From the NCBI RefSeq assembly GCF_032118995.1, contig NC_092648.1, forward strand, positions 7,089,501 to 7,153,500: a stretch of DNA of 64,000 bases, read 5' to 3'. A program made the translations under genes and the position numbers. The notes under the pieces were generated by a model. It did no database searches. It worked only from the letters and a program-made list of their open reading frames with translations, and was not told where the DNA came from. Each line of letters starts with the position of its first letter. The stretch's first letter is position 1. Origin of the DNA: Asterias amurensis. Taxonomy: Eukaryota > Echinodermata > Asteroidea > Forcipulatida > Asteriidae. This document shows, piece after piece, positions 1-10,157 of the stretch.

Positions 1-137
1 CATGCCTGTATATATATGATGTGCAAGGTAAAATAATATTAGTACAACAAATAATATTTGATTTGGGTTATGAACTACTTATTATGGAAAAACGTACTTC
101 TGGTTATAAGGGTAGAACAAATTCTGGGATAATTAAC

Positions 138-1383
138 CTGTAATGCTTTGAGTTCCTCCGCATTGGACTGCCTTGCTGACTCTACAGCTGAACTGATCTC
201 ACTGTGGATGCTTGCTGGGAAAAACTGCAACTGATGTCGTAGAATACTGGAGTTGATAGTCTCTGTCTCAAGGATCAGGTGAACTCCAGTGCGCTCTTCA
301 TCCTGAAATAAAACACAAAACATTTAGGTTTGTCAATTAAATGTAATAACACTGAATAGGATCATCAATCAAATGAAATGAGCAACTTACTAAGAACCAT
401 CAAGCCATTGTACAGCTGGTAGTCATGCACTCCAAATTCTTTGGAATTAAACAACTTTGAAGTGAGAACAAATAATTGACTTTCAATTCATACTTACCAG
501 TTGTTTGATTGCTTCAGTCACATTTCCAACAATATCAATATCCTTGTCTTGGAAGGGAAACTCTATAGCTTTCATTCGGTTTGCTGTGGATTTTAAAACA
601 AACATTAATGTAAGAAATAAAATGCAAGACTTCTTTGTAATGTGCCACAAGTTTCTGAATATCTACCATCACCAAAGTCATTTATCATGAACAGGCCCAC
701 TGCACTCACCAAGTACAATGTCTTTATGTTAAATACAATGACAATGTACATGTAGTACATGTATACCCCAACTATTGGTGCACTTTTCTGTCCAACCTTT
801 TCTTTCAACCTGAGTCCACAGAACCTCAGTCCCCAGTACACAAGCCATGGGGATTCCAAAAAATATCAGCTATTTCAGAAAACCACATCCTATGCTAGAC
901 TAGAAGTCTTACATTTTCCCATGTGCAGGAGGATTTTAAAACGTAGAATAACTCTTTTGTCAGTTATAACAAGTCCACTAATAGAGGTACATGTTGACTG
1001 TTTTACATCACTCATATAATGCCTTGTTAGCAACTGGTTTATTTTCAAATAGACAGAACCATAACACTGGTATGTATAATAAAAGTAGTTTGGGTTATAA
1101 AGAAACTAATATAAAGCAAACTGGTTATCACATTGAGACTAATCATTAAACAATATTCAATCACGATTTTTGTTTTGAAGATAGGCTTTTAGCATGTTTA
1201 CTGAAGACATGTACCAGAAGATAGAACATACATGTACGATGAAACTCTAGCTGATACATATATGTACATACACGTACAAACTACCTTGGCTTTGATTTTA
1301 TACATACCTAAGTCCTGTAAATGTTGCAGACCATTGGTAACTCTAATGCCATCATCACCACGTCGAACATTAGGAACAGCCAT
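138..1383 (-). CDS. CCDC175: CCDC175-like coiled-coil protein, 5' part (exons 1-3)
   Basis: Three coding exons join in phase on the minus strand: 1383-1308 (25 codons plus 1 nt, donor GTATGTA), 583-498 (2 nt plus 28 codons, acceptor ..CCACAG, donor GTAAGT) and 302-138 (55 codons, acceptor TTTCAG, donor GTTAAT). The 109 residues read MAVPNVRRGDDGIRV at the start. Exon 3 has the pattern LDEER..(LE.E..N)..L....P.SI..EI...V..AR..N..E, which matches, from memory, the N-terminal region of vertebrate CCDC175, a poorly characterised testis-rich coiled-coil protein. The rest of the gene lies beyond position 1. The start codon is the first in-frame ATG of exon 1. The family assignment rests on about 60 residues, so another coiled-coil family is possible; the exon chain itself is firm. 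Confidence 0.62.
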
Positions 1384-2270
1384 GGTGTTAGTTTAACTGT
1401 AGCAGTTCAGCACTGTATGACACAAAGTTAGAAATACATACTAGATAAATACTAGATTGGTACATCTGGGGAGAGCCTCAAACCTGGCATGGGTTTAGGC
1501 CATCTAGGAAGAGCCTCAAAACCGGGCGTGGGTTTTAGGCCATCTAGGAAGAGCCTCAAAACCGGGCGTGGGTTTTAGGCTATCGGAGCGCAAGAACCGG
1601 GTGGTTCAAGCCATCAACTTGAAGGAGAAAGAGCACAGTTGTGACTGACTGTCTCTATAACTGGAATATGGCTGAAACACCAATACTGGACAATGGTGTG
1701 GCCGACGGTTGGAGTGGTGACACCCATCAATGTATAAGTTGGGCAGAGCCCCTGGCTGACTCAGTGGTGGCGGAGTGATGAGTGTAACCCAGCAAGAGGC
1801 ATACTCAGTATTTTATAGGCTAGAAACATCACACAATGCAGTGGGCAATTATACTAAACATTGTGTCCACTCCACATTAACAATAAGTTTGGAGTGTCAA
1901 CACATTTAAGGACACAATGTTACATTATGACCGTTGCATAACATCTAACAATACACATTGTGAAACAGAGTGACCTGTTTTGCCAAATACCACAGATGTT
2001 CTTAAAGACCAACAAATATGTCATAACAAAAGGAACAGGATAAGGGGGAGAGAAAGCCCATCTGTAACAATACCGATTATTGTAAAGACTTGCCGTTTCC
2101 TCATTACTTTACTCACCTATTTTTACAAAAAGAATATTCATCATATCTTATTTGAGCAGATAAGTATTACTTTGTGTTACTATTACTAATACCTTCTTGT
2201 TGTTAATTTAGTTCATTGTCTTAACGAATGAACAACAAGTGGTGGCAGAGAGGGTACAGAAATTATTCCC
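1384..2270. other. Intergenic stretch upstream of CCDC175-like gene
   Basis: This is the 5' flank of the minus-strand gene. Apart from the three-copy tandem repeat at 1463-1580 I see no gene, RNA or recognisable transposon here. It should contain the promoter, but no clear core motif stands out. Confidence 0.4.
1463..1580. repeat. Three tandem copies of a 40-bp unit
   Basis: Units at 1463-1500, 1501-1540 and 1541-1580 share the core gagcctcaaaaccgggcgtg. The last two copies are identical and the first is diverged and 2 bp shorter. It is a short minisatellite about 80 bp upstream of the CCDC175-like start. Confidence 0.85.
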
Positions 2271-2470
2271 ATTATGAACATGTTTCTTGTGAACGACCCA
2301 GGGCAATACTATAAGTATTACAGGAGACGATAGCCGAACGAAACCGAAATAGTTCTAGGAGTAATCTAGCCATAGCCCATGTGTGTGAAGGTGAACTCAC
2401 GTTGTTAGACCCACTGTCAGACTGCGAGTCACTGTAGCCCACCTTCATGACCTTGTTCCGGTGCATTGGG

Positions 2471-3200
2471 TTATTTTTCAAATCATCTATCCAACCTTTT
2501 TACAGTGACACTTGCACTTCATCGCGTGTTGAAATCTTAAAAGTTTTGGTTTTACGTTACGAGAGATAGTCCGCCATTTAGTGCTAATGCATGCGCGACA
2601 TTGGAGCAATGCCATTATGTTTTCATTATTTCCATTGGTTGGTATTTTATTTAATACTCAGAAGCTAGTATGCCGTGCAAAATAAATCAAAAATCTCATT
2701 CAATTAATATTAAACAAATTTAATTAAATTTTTGTCCTAAGACAATGGCTACGACTAGATTAGAATCGGGAGATATCATAAGGCATGACAGTAAAACAAC
2801 CCACCCCCTTGAAGCACAAACACTTCATAACAATCTGGTTTTCAAGGTTCTAGGTGATTGCCAACAGGCCCTTAGAAATCTTTCTACCTGCATCTCTCAA
2901 ATCAACACCTGGATGAGTAATAATCAGTTGAAACTAAATCAAGCCAAAAATTAATTATTATGTTTGCCTCTCCCAAGGTTCTTAAAACACTTCCCAACAT
3001 CCAGCTCAATTTGGATGACATAATATCCATCAACCCCTCTGCTACTTTTTAAAATTTGGGTGTAAATCTCGACTCCCCTCCTCGCTATCGTCCGCTATCG
3101 TTACGGGAGACGGTAGCAGACGAAACCGAAATAGTTCTACTTCTAGCAACCACATCACGTGATCTATCTAGTGACTAAAGGAGAATGAAACTAAATCTAG
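2471..3200. repeat. Diverged copy of the ends of the composite inverted unit
   Basis: The stretch starting tttcaaatcatctatccaac reappears at 46899-46985 and, inverted, at 55172-55260. The stretch 2735-2840 (ataaggcatgac...cccacccccttgaagc) matches the inverse of 54950-55035. The stretch 3145-3200 (cacgtgatctatctagtgac) matches 46995-47050 and the inverse of 54653-54715. The order is conserved, so this is a second copy of the same large element, here split by a LINE fragment. Confidence 0.7.
2841..3080 (+). mobile_element. LINE reverse transcriptase fragment (CR1/L2-like)
   Basis: Translation gives ..LRNLSTCISQINTWMSNNQ followed by LKLNQAK, the segment after the FADD active site of CR1/L2-type reverse transcriptases. 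One frameshift is seen after the lysine, where the other frame continues with FASPKVLKTLPNIQLNLDD. It is a dead fragment lying inside the composite repeat copy. Confidence 0.75.
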
Positions 3201-3326
3201 CAGATGATAATTTTGTTGTGAAATTGGATATTGTTCGTTGACTCAAATTTGATTGTTGCCATAGTAATGCACTACACTAGTGATTTAATACCAAAAATTC
3301 ATCTTTGTATAATGACCTTTACCTTC

Positions 3327-4229
3327 GCCACTTCGTACCCTCGGAACACTTCGTACTGCAACCAAGTTGGTCATTTCGTACCGTGGGTGGGGTACGAAGT
3401 GACTATCAGCTAAGTCACTTCGTATCCTCAGTTGTGTCACTTCGTACCTTCATTAAAATGTGTATTCCTCAATAATTTAATGTTCGTTGAGATAAAAAAT
3501 AATAACACATGATGATGTATAATTTTTGCTTGAGTTATGTGTGAATGCTTTTTTTTTAATGTGAAATTAATATTTTGTATAAGTTAATTACCGAAAAGGA
3601 CAACATCTTCCACCAATATTATTTACAAATATTTTAAAGTCAAACAATCACGCAACCATCAAAATGGCTCCTTGGTCCTAAGAAAATAGTAACAGTTGGT
3701 TTGATTTCTTCCTCCATCCATGGTTTTTTGATTTGCTTTTATTTCATAATTATCCGGTCATCACAAAGTAGTTGCGATAACGTAACCCTCCTGCCGATTG
3801 CGGAGGGTTCAGTGCTTGGTGACCAAAAAATAAAGCATTGGACATATTGGGAAGTCACAAAATGGCGATGCGACATATCAACCTGGGACATTTGTGACTG
3901 TTTCGCTACGGGATCTGCTAAGTTTTTGTACTTTTTTTCAAAATATTTCCTCAGATGGTGTTTTGAGTGTTATTCATTGGATATTGAGGATTTAAGGTCG
4001 TGTTCATAGAATTTGTGCCATGATTTTCAAAAGTGGTAAAAATTGAGCAAATCTGTTGACTGGCTGTCAAAATTGTACGCGTTTGACCATTGCGCCCTGC
4101 ACGAAAGCTCAAAATAATCATAACCGATGCAGATATCCCAAATTAATGTACGAAGGTAGGAAGTGTCTTGTAAGAAGGTACGAACGAAGTGTCCAGGGTA
4201 AAAAGTGGCAAGGTACGAAGTGTCCTGAC
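3327..4229. mobile_element. Foldback element with cacttcgtacc subrepeats
   Basis: The left part (3327-3447) carries at least five copies of (t)cacttcgtacc or close variants, spaced 18-25 bp and one inverted. The right part (4146-4229) carries the reverse complement ggtacgaagtgtcc at least three times. The middle (3460-4140) is unique here except that its start resembles 56640-56700. This is the layout of foldback transposons whose inverted arms are short tandem repeats. The exact ends and target duplication could not be fixed. A related end lies at 56760-56830. Confidence 0.65.
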
Positions 4230-4244
4230 ACCATGTTTGAGCAT

Positions 4245-4390
4245 AGTCTACGACAAGAAACTTTATTATCAGCATAAGCCTGACAAAGATACAGACAGTA
4301 AACAGCAGAGCTTCTGTCACTGGTGGAGCTTGCACAGTGTCACGGTAAACGGGAATCAAAGTTAGGGTTCGAAAACATTATAATTAAGGG
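4245..4390. repeat. Inner part of composite-unit arm
   Basis: The segment cagcataagcctgac through ggttcgaaaacat matches 47046-47165 and the inverse of 51705-51815, including the shared cggtaaacggg and aatcaaagtt blocks. It continues the copy that starts at 2471 after the foldback insertion at 3327-4229. Confidence 0.65.
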
Positions 4391-4490
4391 TTGATGTAAA
4401 TGATAACATTATAAGTTATAATATAACTAAAACCCTACGTCCGAATACGATGTTATAATATTATTTATAAAAATAAATATCAACAACTTA

Positions 4491-4547
4491 CTTCTAGAAA
4501 CTATATAAGGCTCCCGGCTCACAGGGGAGCCTTATAGTTTCTAGAAG
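4491..4547. repeat. Hairpin repeat cttctagaaactat
   Basis: A near-perfect inverted repeat: cttctagaaactatataagg pairs with ccttatagtttctagaag around a short GC loop. Single-arm or degenerate copies lie at 24148-24188 and 56892-56929. The widespread short palindrome looks like a MITE terminus. Confidence 0.7.
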
Positions 4548-4559
4548 CATCAACAACTG

Positions 4560-5130
4560 TTTTTGGTCCAACGTGTTTTTATACTTTTTTTTATAGCTCT
4601 GCAGAATGCAAGCACACAAGTCTGTTATGGAAAGTGTGCTGTAATTTAAAAAAAACTTACGTTTCCGTTTCAATATCCAGACAGAACGAACGGAATCTCT
4701 ACTTTTAGCTCGTTGAGGTTATTTCTATCTTCATGGTTTCACCACCATTATTATGGCCCTCTCTCTCTACTGCTGCTGCTAGCTAGCTGCGGCTGTGTGT
4801 GTATTAATAAACAACAGCTCGAAATTATACGGCGAGGGGGGGGAGGTACATACACATGTTGTACGGGGTACGTGTGCGCAGCCAGCTCGTCGTGCCGAGT
4901 TACCAAGTGGAATCAATCATGACAATTAAGGAGCCAGACTAGACGCACGGACGGTAGCTATGCAGCTTTATCGACGCGTTGATTGGCCCCTGAAAGCGAA
5001 TGCTTTAGCCCTCTACGTTATGTCTCATAATTGGCTGTTTATTGTTCCTTCAGGTGTTTTTTTTTGTCTAAACTTATGTACGTATACATTTGCTTGAAAA
5101 TTATTGACCGTACTTAGGACTACTAACCCT
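4560..5130. other. Gene-free stretch
   Basis: Apart from T-runs, a ctctctct tract and ggggggg near 4840 I recognise nothing here. No exon-like conserved translation was found. Confidence 0.35.
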
Positions 5131-5149
5131 TAATGCTGGTCGCGAGTTA

Positions 5150-6434
5150 AAATATTAGGAACTTTCCTTGCAAGCTGACCTTGATGCCATCGACTTGTGG
5201 AGTGTGGCCAATGGGATGAAAATAAACACCAATAGTCTATGATTATGCATATGACCAGATCTACAAATAGCCCTTCCAGAGTACTCTATTCATGGATCCT
5301 CCCTCAAAATAACTGCCACCTACAAATACCTTGGAGTCGTAATCAATCATAACCTCACTTGGTCTGACCATGTCAACAGTGTGTCTCCAAGGCAAATAGG
5401 ACTCTAGGTTTCATCTGGCATACGGCAGGTGGAACATCCCCAACTGCATTAATGTCCCTTTACAGATCCCTTGTGTTACCTATTCTTGAGTATGGGCTGC
5501 CTGCATGGTGCCCCTATACTATCAGCAAAACTTGAACGTGTCCAAAGGAGAGCTACGAGGATGTTCCTTAGGCAACAACGAGGTGCAATGTCGTACGAGG
5601 ACAGACTCAAAACTCTAAACTGGCAAACGCTTGAATCCAGACGACAAAGACTCATTATTTGGTTTAATTAATTGTCCCATCACCAACTTGAATACCTCTG
5701 TCAATACCCGACACACCGATACACTTGTATTCAACCATTTGTATGCTAGAACCCTCAGCCTAAAAAACACTTCAATTCATTCTTTCCCTCGTGTTTAGAG
5801 CGGTCTGCCAACAAATATCTGCAACTGCCTCACCCTCGATTCATACAATTGTTTTAAAAGGTACCTGTGTCAGCACTTCCAGAACCTGTAGAGTTTTTTT
5901 TCAAAATTGGTTTGTAACTTATCTGTTGATAAAGATTAGCCCTTTTCATAATCTCTTTATTTTTATTTCCTCATTTGTACATTGTTTTTAGGTCAGCTTT
6001 TTTATACTCAAATGTGCACTTCCAAATAATCTTGCTACATATAAATAGGTTTTTCTTAACATAAACATATTTATTTTGTTCTTCATATTTATTATTTTCC
6101 AAAAATTATCTTTACTGTATTTAAATGTTTGTTAAAGATTCTATTCCCATTTTAAGATTGGATTGATAGGCTTTCGAGTCACAGTGGTTAGGCTCACTTT
6201 GATTAATCCTGGCCATCTTAGAATGGGCTTGTCCTGTCTGTTTTGATAATTGTCTTGCTTGATTGCCAGTGCTCTGTCTCATTCAATCATTGGTTTACAA
6301 TTGTTCTAGGCGTCATAAGTTTACACTCATTGTTTCTTATACTGTTATATTTCTTTAGTACGGTAATACTGTATCTTGTACTGGTTGTTGAAATCTTGGC
6401 CGAATAAATAATAATAATAATAACAATAATAACT
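5150..6434 (+). mobile_element. LINE remnant, reverse transcriptase C-terminal part and 3' end
   Basis: Frames read in sequence give DLDAIDLWSVANGMKINTN, then YLGVVINHNLTWSDHVN, then LERVQRRATRMFL..RLKTLNWQTLESRRQRL, the standard C-terminal half of CR1/Jockey-like reverse transcriptases. Stops and frameshifts occur near 5400 and 5670. The (ataata)n tract at 6404-6434 after ggccgaataaataa is probably its 3' tail. Confidence 0.75.
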
Positions 6435-6840
6435 ACTGGCTCCCCATGGAGAAGTGCATCCAATTCAAAACTAGTATCTATTTTTAGATGTTTAAATGGC
6501 ATTGCTCCACCTTATCTGTCTAATAATGTTTCTTCTTCGCCATCACCGTCCAGGACTCCGTTCTTCTTCCGATAAAACTCAGCTTAACACTCATGAGTCT
6601 AGATTAGCTTCTGGCAAACATGCCTTCTCACACTCTGCTGCTGAACTTTTAAACGATCTCCCAATTATAACCGTAAATCTTCTTGTGTTGTTACTTTAAA
6701 GAAAACAACAATTTGTTTCTTGCAAGTGTTAGTTTATCCTTTTCTTTGATATGCGCTTTGATCAAGTTTGGAAAAGTGCATTAATACCTTCCAATATTTT
6801 ATTATTTATTTCTTGTCTTGAATTTGTTTCTTGTTAGATC
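6425..6840 (+). mobile_element. LINE C-terminal fragment (CR1/L2-like)
   Basis: The reading frames give YWLPMEKCIQFKT, then LRSSSDKTQLNTHESRLASG and HAFSHSAAELLNDLP, the conserved extreme C-terminus of CR1/L2 reverse transcriptases (usually ..LHWLPV.. and ..W N.LP..). Several frameshifts show it is inactive. It directly abuts the TAA tail of the previous LINE. Confidence 0.7.
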
Positions 6841-6969
6841 CCTATATGAGAACTTGAAATAGGCCATGTTCTGAATGACCTCGTCTGGACGATGAAACCG
6901 TAAAATCTTGTTGAGTCTATTCAACTTCTCCGTAGTGGTTGTTAGTTTCTGAATGGGCGACATTATTAT

Positions 6970-8003
6970 ACAAATATTGACTGCTTCGAGTGCTATGGTT
7001 AAAACTATGACTACCGAGGTGATCCCCGGGAGCGTTCTATTTTCCCGAGGCGAAGCCGAGGGAAAATAGAACGCTACGGGGATCACCGAGGGAGTCATAG
7101 TTTTTAACCATTGCACGAGTAAAAGCAGTCAATATTTGTTTTATTAACACCCCAAACATTTCTAAATACCGTAGTATTATTATTAAGTTACAGACTTGAA
7201 TGCTACAATCCACGGACGACGCGAATACAGATTGCAAACATTTTTACTGTGCTGCATGTAGTGTCGTGCAATCCGAAATGGTTACATACTATTAATTTAT
7301 CATCCTCGTACACGCAACGGACGTCTGGGTACTGCACGCCGTGTGCTAGTCTTCGGACTAGCGCATGGCAAACCGACGCACTATCACACGGCCGTCGTCT
7401 AGCAAAACTAAGACATGTCATGTGACGCGCTCTAAACCAATGAGCAGGCAGAATACTTGCAAGGGGTGTTATAAACTGAAATATATGCACATGGTTACCT
7501 ATATTTTACAGAGGCGTTAAAAGCGCTAATATTCTGCTGTGCAAAGACGGACTTTGGGTGCCTTTTATCATTGCATTTCTTGTCGAGGGGTTCGGGTGAA
7601 GTGGTTGGTGGGGAGGGACTTGCATCGCTGGGGATGAGATAAGATTGACGTCCGTTGCGTGTACGAGGATGATAAATTAATAGTATGTAACCATTTCGGA
7701 TTGCACGACACTACATGCAACACAGAAGTAAAAGTGTTTGCAATCTGTATTCGCGTCGTCCGTGGATTGTAGCATTCAGATCTGTAACTTAATAATAATA
7801 GTACAGTATTTAGAAATGTTTGGGGTGTTATAAAACAAATATTGACTGCTTTTACTCGTGCAATGGTTAAAAACTATGACTCCCTCGGTGATCCCCGGAG
7901 CGTTCTATTCTCCCTCGGCTTCGCCTCGGGAAAATAGAACGCTCCGGGGATCACGTCGGGAGTCATAGTTTTAACCATAGCACTCGAAGCAGTCAATATT
8001 TGT
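6970..8003. mobile_element. 1.03 kb foldback element with 356-bp arms
   Basis: The left arm 6970-7326 and right arm 7648-8003 are near-perfect reverse complements, both starting acaaatattgactgcttcga. Each arm carries its own internal hairpin (around 7024-7087 and 7890-7950, core ctcggcttcgcctcggg). The 320-bp spacer 7327-7647 is unpaired. There is no transposase frame. A shorter relative with the same acaaatattga ends lies at 29417-29568. Confidence 0.85.
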
Positions 8004-8098
8004 GTACGCAGCACATTGTCGTAAACAGTGGGACCTATTTAACCCTATGGGAAAACCTCAAGCAAACATAAGAAGGTATCAATTTCAAATTCAAACTT

Positions 8099-9690
8099 TA
8101 CACCACGCAGCTAGCTTTGAAACCAAATCCTGTTTCAAAAAAATTGCATCCCTTTTGGAAACCATTTCCCATAAAAAAAATAAAGTAAAAAAAAATATTT
8201 TTTTAAACGCAGCAAGAATTTCATTTGAACCTGAACTCAAATTTTGAAGAACTCGCATCCCTTTTTGAAACCTTCTCATAAAACAATGCGGCAAGAATGT
8301 CATTTTGAACATGCATCCTACTTTAATAATTGAGAAAAAGTTGCATATCCTTGGGAAAACCGTACACGTTTGGGACTGGACTGCAAAACCGCATCCCCTT
8401 GAACAATAAGTCGCATTCCCTTCTTGAGAAAACCCTTACACGTTTGGGACTGGGTGTAATACTTCAGTATAGAATATGCATCCCCTTAAAAAAAGTCGCA
8501 TCCCCTTCTTGAGAAAACCCTTACACGTTTGGGACTGGGTATAATACAGTACTGCAAGAACATTCGCCACTCTGTGAGAGGGACAATACGAAGCGCTTCC
8601 GTTACATTCAGCGAATGTTGTGAAAGACGGTAATTCGCCATCGATTTGCGTAAGCATTTGGTAAGCCATTGGTACTGTTGGTAAAGCGTACGTAAATGTA
8701 TTATGCGTAAGATTTTGGTAAGTAGAGGTTTAAGGACGACAGAGAACATTATTCACTATCAAATCGCAACTTTTGGGCGAATTCGTTGCGAATTTCAAAC
8801 ATTCGTATTCGCAAGATATTCGCCCAAGTGTGAGAGTAGCATAAGAAACCCCTAAATTAGGACTGGGTGTAATACTCCAAATAAAAATCCGCATCCACTT
8901 TCATCAGTGCATACCTCACGTATTTCATTTTGGAATCCCCTAATTGAAACTTTCCTGAAAACAATGCAGCAAGAAAATTATCTTGGGCCTGCATGAAGAA
9001 ATCGCACCCTTTCGGGAACCTTATTAGCATTATTATAAAACAATGCAGCTAGCTTTAAGAAACCAAATCCTGTTTCGAAAAAAATTGCATCCCTTTTGGA
9101 AACCATTTCCCATTAAAAAAAATATATAAAAAAACGCAGCGAGAATTTCATTTGAACCCGAACTAACATTCTGAAGAACTCGCATCCCTTTTTGAAACCT
9201 TCTCATAAAACAATGCAGCAAAAATGTCATTTTGAACATGCATCCTATACTTTAATAATTGAGAAAAAGTTGCATATCCTTGGGGAAACCGTACACACGT
9301 TTGGTACTGGGTATAATACTGCAATATTATACTGAAAAAAAAGTCGCACCACCTTGAAAAAAAAGTCGTATCCCCTTCTTGAGAAAACCCATATACGTTT
9401 GGGACTGTGTTTAATACTGCAATATAGAATCCGCAATTCACATCCCCTTATCAAAAAAGTCGTATCCCCTTCTTGAGAAAACCCTTACACACGTTTGGGA
9501 CTTCGGGGATAATAATGCAAAATATAATCTGCATCCCCTTGAAACAAAGTCGCATCCCCTTCTTGAGAAAACCCTCACGTTTGGGACTGGGTGTAATTAC
9601 TGTAAAATAGAATCCGCATCCCCATGGAACAAAGTCGCAACGCCTTCTTGAGAAAACCTTTACACGCTTGGGACTGGGTGTATACTACAC
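8099..9690. repeat. Degenerate tandem array with gcatccccttcttgagaaaa units
   Basis: The phrase cttcttgagaaaacccttac followed by cgtttgggactgggtgtaat recurs at least eight times (8420-8545 and 9340-9690) at roughly 60-100 bp spacing. A 270-bp block at 8105-8380 is repeated at 9046-9312. A non-homologous stretch at 8555-8850 with attcgcc motifs separates the halves and may be an insertion. Confidence 0.75.
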
Positions 9691-9779
9691 CTAGGTTTGT
9701 TAATTTATGTATATGTTGAGATACACCAAGTGAGAAGACTGGTCTTTGACAATTACCAATAGTGTCCACTGTCTTTAAT
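9691..9779. mobile_element. MITE family A, one terminal fragment
   Basis: The segment from ggtttgttaatttatg through caatagtgtccactgtcttt matches the right end of the full copy at 15764-16150. The left half is missing. Confidence 0.8.
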
Positions 9780-10157
9780 GCTCTCGAAAATAAATAACTG
9801 CACTCAACAATCTGCATTCGAAAGAAAAAAATTAACATTTTAAATTAGTGCGTAAAATTTTTAAATGGTCCAACTGTTGGTATTTTTTTTTTTTTTTTTG
9901 CACCAGTACGAACAAGATATACATTTAGCCTATTAATGTAATTATGCATTTGGATTTCGTTTTAAATCGCGGACGATCTCCGACGATTTTCTGGCGGTTG
10001 CTCATCGTCACGCATCGTCACTACACCGCTCCGGCGCGGAGTACTAGCCCGCCTATCTTACCTAGCGCCACCTACGTTGAAATTAATCTCATTCGACTCT
10101 CGCGACGTAAACTGCTCGGTCCCACACAGGCGACTCGTGTGTAAAGTCAGCCACGAA
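9780..10157 (+). promoter_or_regulatory. ENTPD5 5' flank and probable 5' UTR
   Basis: This is the stretch before the ENTPD5 start. It has a T18 run at 9882-9899 and then becomes GC-richer with CpGs (9965-10060), typical of a housekeeping promoter. No TATA box is obvious. An in-frame upstream ATG at 10077 would add 27 residues to the protein. Confidence 0.35.
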
